Assembly: GCA_032251515.1 (NCBI GenBank)
Contig: JAVVDU010000022.1
Span: 1-42,397 of the forward strand
Reading direction: 5' to 3'
Length of the DNA stretch: 42,397 bases
From: Carthagonibacter sp032251515
GTDB lineage: Bacteria > Gemmatimonadota > Gemmatimonadetes > Palauibacterales > Palauibacteraceae
Below the pieces are notes generated by a model, which saw nothing but the letters and a program-made list of their open reading frames with translations, searched no databases and had not been told where the DNA came from. Numbering within the stretch: the first letter of the stretch is position 1; every line of letters begins with the position of its first letter. Made by a program: the position numbers and the translations under genes. Positions 35,092 to 42,248 of the stretch are shown piece by piece.

Positions 35092-35618
35092 GCGCCGGCG
35101 ACTGGCCGACCGCGGCCCGCCCCACGCTCGGCGAGGACGCCTGGATCGCCCCGTCGGCCGACGTGCTCGGCGACGTCACCCTGGGCCCGCGGGCCAGCGT
35201 GTGGTACCGCTGCGTCCTGCGGGGCGACATCGCCCCGATCACGATCGGCGCGGACACGAACGTGCAGGACCTCACGATGGTCCACGTGGACGTCGGAGTG
35301 CCGTGCCGGATCGGGGCGCGGGTCGGAATCGGGCACCGGGCGATCGTGCACGGGTGCGACGTCGGGGACGACTGCCTGATCGGGATGGGCGCGATCGTCC
35401 TGTCCCGCGCGGTCATCGGGGAGGGGTCCGTGGTGGCGGCGGGAGCGCTCGTCCCCGAGGGCGCCCGGATCCCGCCCGGCAGCCTGGTGGTCGGCCTGCC
35501 CGGTCGGGTCGTGCGGAGCGTCGACGACGACCTGCGGGCCCGCATCCGGAGCACCGTGGAGCACTACGTGGCGCTGTCGCGCCGGCACCGCGCGGGGCGC
35601 TGGGAGCCTCCCGGCTGA
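35088..35618 (+). CDS. Gamma-class carbonic anhydrase family protein
   Basis: A 176-residue left-handed beta-helix protein with hexapeptide repeats (IAPSADVLGDVTLGPRASVWYRCVLRGDI...). The three zinc His are in place: His66 in TMVHVDVG, His83 and His88 in IGHRAIVHGCDVGDD. Many members (YrdA/PaaY type) show weak or no carbonic anhydrase activity, so hydration of CO2 is likely but not certain. GTG overlaps the amidase stop. Last gene of the cell-wall recycling operon, followed by a good terminator. Confidence 0.92.
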   Translation: MSAGDWPTAARPTLGEDAWIAPSADVLGDVTLGPRASVWYRCVLRGDIAPITIGADTNVQDLTMVHVDVGVPCRIGARVGIGHRAIVHGCDVGDDCLIGMGAIVLSRAVIGEGSVVAAGALVPEGARIPPGSLVVGLPGRVVRSVDDDLRARIRSTVEHYVALSRRHRAGRWEPPG

Positions 35619-35662
35619 GCCGGCCGGCGGTGGCAGGGCCGGTGCCGCGTCCGGGCCGCTGG

Positions 35663-35693
35663 CGGGGCGGAATTCCGCCCCGTCCGGCCTTTT
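35663..35693 (+). terminator. Intrinsic terminator of the anmK operon
   Basis: A perfect 20-bp palindrome (35663-35682; 8-bp GC stem CGGGGCGG around AATT) followed by a short T-run (35690-35693). It lies between the carbonic anhydrase gene and the nrdJ promoter. Confidence 0.7.
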
Positions 35694-35714
35694 CCCGCCC
35701 GTCGCGGAACGGCC

Positions 35715-35743
35715 TTGACCCCCATATGTAGGGGGGTTATTCT
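35715..35743 (+). promoter_or_regulatory. nrdJ promoter
   Basis: TTGACC (35715-35720), a 17-bp spacer and TATTCT (35738-35743), one of the best sigma-70-type matches in the window. An NrdR-like box occupies the spacer, so repressor binding would exclude RNA polymerase. The predicted start is near 35750, leaving a leader of about 315 nt. Confidence 0.75.
35719..35734. promoter_or_regulatory. NrdR box 1 of nrdJ
   Basis: CCCCCATATGTAGGGG, a near-palindrome with the NrdR core C-x-A-T-A-T-x-T-x-G at the right positions of the 16-bp consensus, though the outer bases are C/G instead of aca/tgt. Lies between -35 and -10. Confidence 0.7.
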
Positions 35744-35750
35744 GACCGTA

Positions 35751-35766
35751 CCCCAAGATCTGGGGT
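35751..35766. promoter_or_regulatory. NrdR box 2 of nrdJ
   Basis: CCCCAAGATCTGGGGT, with the same core pattern; its centre is exactly 32 bp from that of box 1, about three helical turns, as known for cooperative NrdR binding. Covers the predicted transcript start. Confidence 0.7.
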
Positions 35767-36064
35767 AGTGGCCGGAAATCTCCAGGATCTCCGGCGCGAG
35801 GCCGGTCCAACCCCATCGGTCGGCAGTTCCAAGCCCGTCACGACGGGAGCGGTGTCTTCGAGGGGCGCGGTGCCCGCGGGATGGACATCGCCCGGAACCG
35901 GGCAGGCGGGGCGGCCGGACCGGGACCGGACGCCGGGTGCGGGGCCGCCGGAAGGGGAACCGGAGCGAGGGACAGTTCGAAGGAGCCGGGCCGCGGGCCC
36001 GGCAGCCGGACATACGCAGGCAGCGCAAGAGGCAAGAACCCGCAGGACGAGCGAGGACGACCCG
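35767..36064 (+). other. Long 5' leader of nrdJ, structured
   Basis: This stretch of about 300 bases holds no convincing gene; an open frame from a GTG at 35768 encodes only low-complexity residues ahead of the NrdJ start. It has several hairpins: CCCGT-CACG-ACGGG near 35840, GCCCG-GAAC-CGGGC near 35895, and an 8-bp stem GCCGGGCC/GGCCCGGC (35985-36003). I did not find the conserved boxes of a cobalamin riboswitch. A regulatory RNA is possible. Confidence 0.45.
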
Positions 36065-38823
36065 ATGCAGGCACCCGAGACCACCGCCCCGGCCCGTGAC
36101 GACGAGACCCGCGCCACCGCCGACCTCTCCCGCCTCGAGACGACGCCGGCCGACCTTCCGGAGCCGCGCCTCACCGACAACGCCCGCACCGTCCTCGCGA
36201 AGCGGTACCTGCGGAAGGGGCCGGATCTCGAGCCCGACGAGGGGCCGGCGGACATGTTCTGGCGCGTGGCGCGGGTCATCGCGTCGGTGGACGCCCGTTA
36301 CGGGGCCACGGCGGCGGACGTGGAGCGAACCGCCCGCACCTTCTACGAGATGATGGCGTTCGGCGAATTCGAGCCGAACAGCCCGACCCTGATGAACGCG
36401 GGCCGCCCCCTCGGGCAGCTCTCCGCGTGCTTCGTGCTCCCCGTGCCGGACAGCCTCGAGGGGATCTACGGCACCCTGAAGGACATGGCGCTCATCCACC
36501 AGTCGGGTGGCGGCACGGGGTTCGCCTTCAGCCGGCTCCGCCCCAAGGGCGACGTCGTGAAGTCCACCATGGGGGTGGCGAGCGGCCCGATCTCGTTCAT
36601 GGAGGTCTACGACGCCTCGACCGAGGCCGTGAAGCAGGGCGGCACCCGCCGTGGCGCGAACATGGGGATCCTGCGCGTCGACCACCCCGACATCTTCGAC
36701 TTCATCGATTGCAAGGCGGAGACGGACCGGATCACGAACTTCAACATCTCCGTCGCCGTGACCGAGGACTTCATGGACGCCGTGGAGCGGGGCGGCGCCT
36801 ACGCGATCCGCAATCCCCGCAGCGGCGAGCCGATGGGCGAGCTGGACGCTCGCGAGGTGTTCGAGAAGATCGTGCACGGGGCGTGGCGCAACGGCGAGCC
36901 GGGCGTCTACTTCATCGACGAGGCGAACCGCTGGAACCCCGTGCCGCACCTCGGCTCGTACGAGGCGACGAACCCGTGCGGCGAGCAGCCGCTCCTGCCC
37001 TACGACGTGTGCAACCTCGGCTCCGTGAACGTGGGGGCGTTCGTCGCGAACGGGCGGATCGACTGGGACGGACTGCGCACCGCCGTGCACCGCGCGACGC
37101 ACTTCCTCGACAACGTGATCGACGCGAACCAGTACCCCCTGCCGCAGATCGCCGACCTGTCGCAGCGGATCCGCCGGGTGGGCCTGGGGGTGATGGGGTG
37201 GGCCGACATGCTCGTCCGGCTCGGCGAGCCGTACGGATCGCCCCGCTCCATCGAACTGGGCCGCGAGTTGATGCGCTTCGTGGACGAGGAGGCCAAGGTC
37301 CAGTCCGAGCGCATGGCCGCCGAGCGCGGCACGTTCCCCGAGTGGGAGCGTTCGATCTGGGGGCCGGACGCCACCTGCGCCCGGGACGAGTCCGGGGCCC
37401 GGATCCGGTCCGAGCGGCGCCTGCGGAACTGCAACGTCACCACGGTGGCCCCGACCGGCACGATCTCGATCATCGCCGGCTGCTCGAGCGGCATCGAGCC
37501 CCTGTTCGCCGTGGCGTTCATGCGGAACCAGGCCGGCGTCCTGATGCCCGATGTGAACCCCGAGTTCGTGCGGGCGGCCAGGGAGGGTGGCTGGCACTCC
37601 GACGAGCTGATGCGGCGGATCGCCGACGAGGGGCACATCCACTTCGACGAGGTCCCCGAGGACGTGCAGCGCGCCTTCGTCACGGCGCACGACGTGACGC
37701 CCGAGCAGCACATCCGGATGCAGGCGGCCTTCCAGGAGAGCACGGACTCGGCGATCTCCAAGACCTGCAACTTCCCGTCCCACGCCACGGCGGACGACGT
37801 GCGGCAGATTTTCGAGCTCGCGTACCGGCTGCGCTGCAAGGGCGTGACCGTGTACCGGGACGGCTCGCGCGACGCGCAGGTGCTGTCGACGGGGAGCACG
37901 GCGAAGAAGGTCGCCGCCGAGGCCGTGGCGCGCGGCATCCACGGTACGCCGGGCGGCGCCCCGGCCGACCCCGAGGTGGTGGCGGCGTTCGAGCGACTCG
38001 ACAGCGGCGAACTGGCCGCGGAGCTGGCGGGGGCCCTGGCGCGCATCGGCGAGCTGGAGGAGGAGCTGGAAGAGAAGGGGCAGAAGATCGCCGCCCTCGA
38101 AGGCGGGTTCATGAAGCAGCCCGCGATGCGCGAGCGGCCCGCGATGCTGCGCGGCGTGACGCGCAAGATCGCCTCGCCGCTCGGCGACATGTACGTCACG
38201 ATCAACGAGGACGAGGAAGGCCGGCCGTTCGAGGTGTTCGTGGCGCTCGGCAAGGCCGGCGGTCCCGCCATGGCCGACGCGGAGGCGATCGGGCGGCTCA
38301 TCAGCCTGGCCCTCCGCAGCGGGATCTCGATGCGCTCCGTGCACAAGCAGCTCCGCGGCATCTCCTCCGACCGGGCGGTGGGGCTCGGGGCGAACAAGGT
38401 CCTGTCCAGCCCCGACGCGATCGCGCAGGTCGTGGAGCGTTACCTGGAGGAGAAGGAGGGGATCCAGCAGAGCCTGCCGATCCCCGACACCGGGGCCGGG
38501 AAGACGTCGAACGGCGGCACGCGCACCTCGTCCCGNNNNNNNNNNNNNNNNNNNNNNNNNNNNNNNNNNNNNNNNNNNNNNNNNNNNNNNNNNNNNNNNN
38601 NNNNNNNNNNNNNNNNNNNNNNNNNNNNNNNNNNNTCCCCGACACCGGGGCCGGGAAGACGTCGAACGGCGGCACGCGCACCTCGTCCCGTCCCGTGCTT
38701 CACCGGTTCGAGGAGCAGGCCGCGCTGCAGTTCATCGGCACCTGCCCCGACTGCGGCTCCAGTCTCGAGTTCGCCGAGGGGTGCGTGAAGTGCCACGCGT
38801 GCGGGTTCAGCGAGTGCGGCTGA
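36065..38823 (+). CDS. nrdJ: Class II (adenosylcobalamin-dependent) ribonucleotide reductase, interrupted by a false gap
   Basis: Makes deoxyribonucleotides for DNA synthesis with a radical from adenosylcobalamin, independent of oxygen. After removal of 155 bp at the gap the frame is 2604 bp (867 residues). Motifs: FEPNSPTLMNAGRPLGQLSACFV with Cys122, the catalytic NPCGEQPLLPYDVCNLGSVN (Asn303, Cys305, Glu307), VAPTGTISIIAG, and RCKGVTVYRDGSRDAQVL. C-terminally come a TSCPD domain (VTRKIASPLGDMYVTINEDE...ISMRSVHKQLRG) and a zinc ribbon (CPDCGSSLEFAEGCVKCHACGFSECG). ATG at 36065 has GAGGA before it. Transcribed alone, with NrdR-like control. The gap lies in the linker between TSCPD and the zinc ribbon. 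Confidence 0.96.
38536..38635. other. Assembly gap (100 N) with 55-bp flanking duplication
   Basis: 38481-38535 is identical to 38636-38690. Collapse joins the zinc ribbon to the rest of NrdJ in frame. Confidence 0.93.
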
Positions 38824-38846
38824 GACACTGAGCTGAGACACTGAGC
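38821..38846. repeat. 13-bp tandem duplication at the nrdJ stop
   Basis: TGAGACACTGAGC occurs twice in a row (38821-38833 and 38834-38846). The first copy contains the stop codon. It does not change the protein. Confidence 0.9.
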
Positions 38847-38899
38847 GGGAAGCCGACCCGTCTCCGGGACGACGGGCCGCGGGAGACGGGCGCCGGTAC

Positions 38900-38926
38900 G
38901 GCGGCGGGGCGGTTCGCCCCGCCGCC
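38900..38926 (+). terminator. nrdJ terminator hairpin
   Basis: A 12-bp perfect stem GGCGGCGGGGCG (38900-38911) with CGCCCCGCCGCC (38915-38926) and a GTT loop, about 80 bp after the nrdJ stop. No T-run, as at most terminators in this window. Confidence 0.6.
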
Positions 38927-38990
38927 GCACGTGCGTTAGGCTGTCGTTCAGTCCGTTGGGTCCCGATTCGCCAGCAGCCGGAAGATCGCC

Positions 38991-40379
38991 GTGAAACAGA
39001 TCCTCGTTCTGGGCGCGGGACGGAGCGCGGGCTTCCTCGTCCGCCGGCTCCTCGAGCTGGCGGGCTCCGAGGACTGGTTCGTCACCGTGGGGGATCTCGA
39101 CCCCGATGCTTCCGAGCGTCTCATCGAAGGGCATCCCCGGGGCGCCGCGATCCGCTTCGACGTGAACGATGCGTCACTTCGCGCCAGCCGGATCTCGCAG
39201 GCGGATGTCGTCGTGAACATGCTCTCCCCGGCGTTCCAGCACATCGTCGCCTGGGACTGCCTCTCGCACGGCACGCACATGCTCTCGGTCTCGTACCGGG
39301 ACGAGGCGGTCCGGGCCCTGGATGGAGACGCCCAGCGGCAGGGCGTCCTGCTCCTGTCGGAGCTGGGCCTCGATCCGGGCATCGACCACATGTCGGCCAT
39401 GGCCCTGCTGGACCGCGTGCGGGGCGAGGGGGGGCGCGTGCGCGCCTTCCGGTCGTACGGCGCCGGGATCCCCGCCCCCTCGCAGTCGCTGAATCCGCTC
39501 GGGTACTGGGTGACGTGGAACCCGCGCAACGTGGTCATGGCCGGTGAGAGCGGTGCCCAGTTCAAGATGGGCGGCCGGCTGAAACTCGTGCCGCAGCACC
39601 GGGTCTTCCGGCACGCCTGGCCGGTCGACGTCGAGGGCGTGGGCCGGCTGGAGGCCTATCCGAACCGCGATGCGATCTCCTACGGCGCGATCTTCGGGCT
39701 GGAGGACGCGGACACGATTCTTCGGGCCACGATGCGGTGGCCGGGCTGGTGCGAGACCTGGGACGCGGTGGTCCGGCTCGGCCTGCCGACCGAGACGCTC
39801 CGCGTGCCGGATCTCGGCCGACGGTCGCCCGCCGACGTCGTGGAGATGCTCCTGCCCGATACGGGGTGGGGGGGCGCGGGAGCGGATGACGGGTCGCTCG
39901 AGGCTCGGGTCGCCCGCCTGGCCGGCGTGCCGGCCGAGGGCGCCGTGATGCGGAACCTCCGCTTTCTCGGACTGTTCGACTCCGCGCCGCTCGACTGTCC
40001 CGGCCGCACGCCGGCGGAGATGATGACACACCTTCTCGCCACGCACCTCACCATGCCGGAGACGGGCCGCGACATGGTCGTTCTGCGGCACGAGCTCGAC
40101 GTCGAGGCGAGAGGCGCGAGGCAGCGGATCGTCTCCACCCTGGTGGCCGAGGGAGACGCGCGGTCCACCGCGATGGCGCGGACCGTGGGACTCCCGACCG
40201 CGCTGGCGGTCCGACTGGTGCTGCGCGGCGAGCTCACGCTGACCGGAAGCTTGATTCCCACGCACCCGGCCATCTACGAGCCGGTCCTCGCGGCGCTGGC
40301 CGACGAGGGCCTCCGGTTCGAGGAGACGCGGGGAGCACCGGGGCCGAGTGCCGAACCCGCTACGGCGGGATCCCCGTGA
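38991..40379 (+). CDS. Saccharopine dehydrogenase-like protein
   Basis: A 462-residue NAD(P)-dependent enzyme of the glutamate-forming saccharopine dehydrogenase type. The Rossmann motif LVLGAGRSAG is at the N-terminus; ADVVVNMLSPAFQH and LSELGLDPGIDHMSAMALLD are typical family segments, as is the substrate-domain stretch YGAGIPAPSQSLNPLGYWVTWNPRNVV. In lysine breakdown it converts saccharopine to aminoadipate semialdehyde and glutamate. The following gene encodes an AlaDH/PNT-fold protein, so the two correspond to the two halves of the fused plant and animal enzyme. GTG start. Exact substrate is inferred. Confidence 0.88.
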   Translation: MKQILVLGAGRSAGFLVRRLLELAGSEDWFVTVGDLDPDASERLIEGHPRGAAIRFDVNDASLRASRISQADVVVNMLSPAFQHIVAWDCLSHGTHMLSVSYRDEAVRALDGDAQRQGVLLLSELGLDPGIDHMSAMALLDRVRGEGGRVRAFRSYGAGIPAPSQSLNPLGYWVTWNPRNVVMAGESGAQFKMGGRLKLVPQHRVFRHAWPVDVEGVGRLEAYPNRDAISYGAIFGLEDADTILRATMRWPGWCETWDAVVRLGLPTETLRVPDLGRRSPADVVEMLLPDTGWGGAGADDGSLEARVARLAGVPAEGAVMRNLRFLGLFDSAPLDCPGRTPAEMMTHLLATHLTMPETGRDMVVLRHELDVEARGARQRIVSTLVAEGDARSTAMARTVGLPTALAVRLVLRGELTLTGSLIPTHPAIYEPVLAALADEGLRFEETRGAPGPSAEPATAGSP

Positions 40380-41503
40380 GCGAGCTGCGCCGGTTCGGCG
40401 TGATCGGCACGAGCCGCAAGCCTGACGAGCGGCGCGTTCCCATCCACCCCGACCACTTCGACCGCCTGCCGGGCGGCGTCGCGCACCGGCTCGTGTTCGA
40501 GCAGGGCTACGGCCGGGACTTCGACGTATCCGACGACGAGATGCGGGGGCGCTTCGGGGGGGTGGCCCCGCGCGACGAAGTGCTCGCCTCCTGCGACGGA
40601 GTCGTGCTCCCGAAGCCGGTCGAGGCCGACCTGGAGGACCTCGCCGAGGGCGCGGTCCTGTGGGGATGGCCGCATTGCGTGCAGCAACGCGGGATCACCG
40701 ACACGGCGGTCCGACGACGTCAGACGCTGCTCGCCTTCGAGTCGATGTTCCTGTGGCGCCGTGACGTGCGAGGCATGCACCTGTTCTACCGGAACAACGA
40801 GCTCGCGGGCTATGCGGCCGTCCAGCACGCGCTGTCCATCCAGGGCGAATGCGGCCACTTCGGGCGGCCGCTGCGGGCCGTCGTCCTGAGCTTCGGCTCG
40901 GTCAGCCGGGGCGCGATCCGCGCCCTGAACGGAGTCGGGGTCCAGGACATCGAGATCTTCACCCGCCGACCACCCTGGGAGGTCCGTGACCGGATGTCCG
41001 GTGGCCGGTTCGGGCGCCTGGTGCGGGCGGACGACGGTCTTCCGTTCGTCGTCGAACCGGAGGGGGCCCGCAGGGACCTGCTCGAGGTGTTCGCCGGGGC
41101 CGATGTGATCGTGAACGCGGTCCTGCAGGATACGGACGATCCCCTGATGTACATGGCCGAGGGGAACGAGAACCACCTGCGGCCGGGATCGCTGATCGTG
41201 GACGTGAGCTGTGACCGGGGAATGGGCTTTCCTTTCGCACGCTCCACCTCGTTCGCCGACCCCGTGCTCCGCGTCGGCCCGGCCTGGTACTACGCCGTGG
41301 ACCACACGCCCAGCTGGCTCTGGCGGAGCGCCACCTGGGAGATCTCGGAGGTCGTCGTGGCCTGGCTGGAGAGAGTTCTGCACGGGCCGGATGCCTGGGC
41401 TGACGACGAGACCCTGCGGCGCGCCGTCGAAGTGCACGCCGGGACGATCCGCAACCCGAAGATCCTCAGTTACCGGGAGCGGGTGGCGGACAGTGGGAGT
41501 TGA
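40376..41503 (+). CDS. AlaDH/PNT-fold dehydrogenase: lysine-ketoglutarate reductase-like or N5-(carboxyethyl)ornithine synthase-like
   Basis: A 375-residue protein of the alanine dehydrogenase/transhydrogenase N-terminal fold. The start RFGVIGTSRKPDERRVPIHPDHFDRLP, then VLPKPVEADLEDLAEGAVLWGWPHCVQQ, FYRNNELAGYAAVQHAL, and a nucleotide-binding segment RAVVLSFGSVSRGAIRALNGVGV are characteristic. C-terminal features are LIVDVSCDRGMGFPFA and WYYAVDHTPSWLWRSATWEISE. Similar proteins are often named N5-(carboxyethyl)ornithine synthase. Because it directly follows a saccharopine dehydrogenase (GTGA overlap), the lysine-ketoglutarate reductase role is equally or more likely. Confidence 0.82.
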   Translation: MSELRRFGVIGTSRKPDERRVPIHPDHFDRLPGGVAHRLVFEQGYGRDFDVSDDEMRGRFGGVAPRDEVLASCDGVVLPKPVEADLEDLAEGAVLWGWPHCVQQRGITDTAVRRRQTLLAFESMFLWRRDVRGMHLFYRNNELAGYAAVQHALSIQGECGHFGRPLRAVVLSFGSVSRGAIRALNGVGVQDIEIFTRRPPWEVRDRMSGGRFGRLVRADDGLPFVVEPEGARRDLLEVFAGADVIVNAVLQDTDDPLMYMAEGNENHLRPGSLIVDVSCDRGMGFPFARSTSFADPVLRVGPAWYYAVDHTPSWLWRSATWEISEVVVAWLERVLHGPDAWADDETLRRAVEVHAGTIRNPKILSYRERVADSGS

Positions 41504-41507
41504 CCGC

Positions 41508-42143
41508 ATGAGCGAACCCGCCGGCCATCCGGTCCGCGGCCGGCTCAACGCCTGGCTGCTGTCGGTCGCGGACGACGCGATGCACCGCGAGTACGGCGAC
41601 CGGAAGGTGCGCCTGCTGGGCGACCTTCCGGACACGGTCGTGGAGCTCGGGCCCGGCGCCGGCGCGAACTTCCGGTACTACCCGCGCGGAACGCGGGTGA
41701 TCGCCGTCGAGCCGAACCCGGCGATGCACGGCAGGCTGCGGGCGCGGGCGCGGGAGCGCGGGATCGATCTCGACCTCCGCGACGTGCGTGCCGAAGGCCT
41801 GCCGGTGGGGACCGCGACCGCGGAGCTCGTCGTGGCCACCCTCGTCCTGTGCACGGTGGGAGATCCGGAGCGCGTCGTCGCGGAAGTGCGCCGCATCCTG
41901 CGGCCGGGGGGGCGGTTCGCCTTTCTCGAGCACGTAGCCGCGCCCCGGGGCACCCCCCTTCGCCGCTTCCAGGCGATGATCCGACGGCCGTGGCGCTGGC
42001 TGGGAGAAGGGTGTCACCTGGACCGCGACACGGCATCCACGCTCGGAGCGGCCGGGTTCACGTCGCTCGAGCTGGAGCGGTTCCGGGCCTGGTCCGGGCG
42101 AGCCCCGTTCGCGCCTCACATCGCGGGCGTCGCGGTCCGCTGA
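41508..42143 (+). CDS. SAM-dependent methyltransferase, METTL7-like
   Basis: A 211-residue class I methyltransferase with motif I VELGPGAGANFRYYP, acidic motif II in VIAVEPNPAMHGRL, motif AELVVATLVLCTVGDPERVVAEVRRILRPGGRFAFLEHVAAP, and a C-terminal amphipathic part WRWLGEGCHLDRDT. The order VLCTV then LRPGG, with FLEHV, resembles the METTL7 (thiol/phospholipid) and UbiE-type groups. The substrate is unknown. It sits 4 nt after the upstream stop with GGGAG before the ATG, so it belongs to the same operon. Nothing indicates that it modifies lysine-pathway intermediates. Confidence 0.85.
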   Translation: MSEPAGHPVRGRLNAWLLSVADDAMHREYGDRKVRLLGDLPDTVVELGPGAGANFRYYPRGTRVIAVEPNPAMHGRLRARARERGIDLDLRDVRAEGLPVGTATAELVVATLVLCTVGDPERVVAEVRRILRPGGRFAFLEHVAAPRGTPLRRFQAMIRRPWRWLGEGCHLDRDTASTLGAAGFTSLELERFRAWSGRAPFAPHIAGVAVR

Positions 42144-42196
42144 GTCACGGGCCGGGCCGGAGTCGCAGCACCTCCCGGTCGCCGTCCGCCGCATGC

Positions 42197-42225
42197 TTGC
42201 CCCCCACATCTGGGGGTGCTACCAT
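42197..42225 (+). promoter_or_regulatory. Promoter of a gene beyond the right edge
   Basis: TTGCCC (42197-42202), 17-bp spacer, TACCAT (42220-42225). The layout relative to the NrdR-like boxes is identical to that before nrdJ. It reads toward the right end, where GAGGAGG (42389-42395 region) lies just before the edge, so the start codon is expected immediately outside. Confidence 0.65.
42201..42216. promoter_or_regulatory. NrdR-like box 1 of the right-edge gene
   Basis: CCCCCACATCTGGGGG has the same core (C-x-A-x-A-T-x-T-x-G) as the nrdJ boxes and lies inside the promoter spacer. Confidence 0.65.
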
Positions 42226-42232
42226 AAGCAGG

Positions 42233-42248
42233 CCCCAACATGTAGCGG
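42233..42248. promoter_or_regulatory. NrdR-like box 2 of the right-edge gene
   Basis: CCCCAACATGTAGCGG shares the core; its centre is 32 bp from that of box 1, as at nrdJ. The outer right arm is less symmetric. Confidence 0.6.

Noticed and set aside
35713..35742. ECF-type promoter at nrdJ (GGAAC at 35707-35711 then 16 nt)
   Set aside because: The downstream element reads TGTA and overlaps the NrdR-like box; the TTGACC/TATTCT promoter explains the site better.
35768..36064. N-terminal extension of NrdJ from a GTG at 35768
   Set aside because: It overlaps the predicted transcript start region and second NrdR-like box neighbourhood, encodes low-complexity Gly/Pro/Arg residues, and the normal NrdJ start (ATG 36065) has a GAGGA ribosome site.
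35767..36064. Cobalamin riboswitch before nrdJ
   Set aside because: I searched for the conserved B12 box and GCCACTG-type segment by eye and did not find them.
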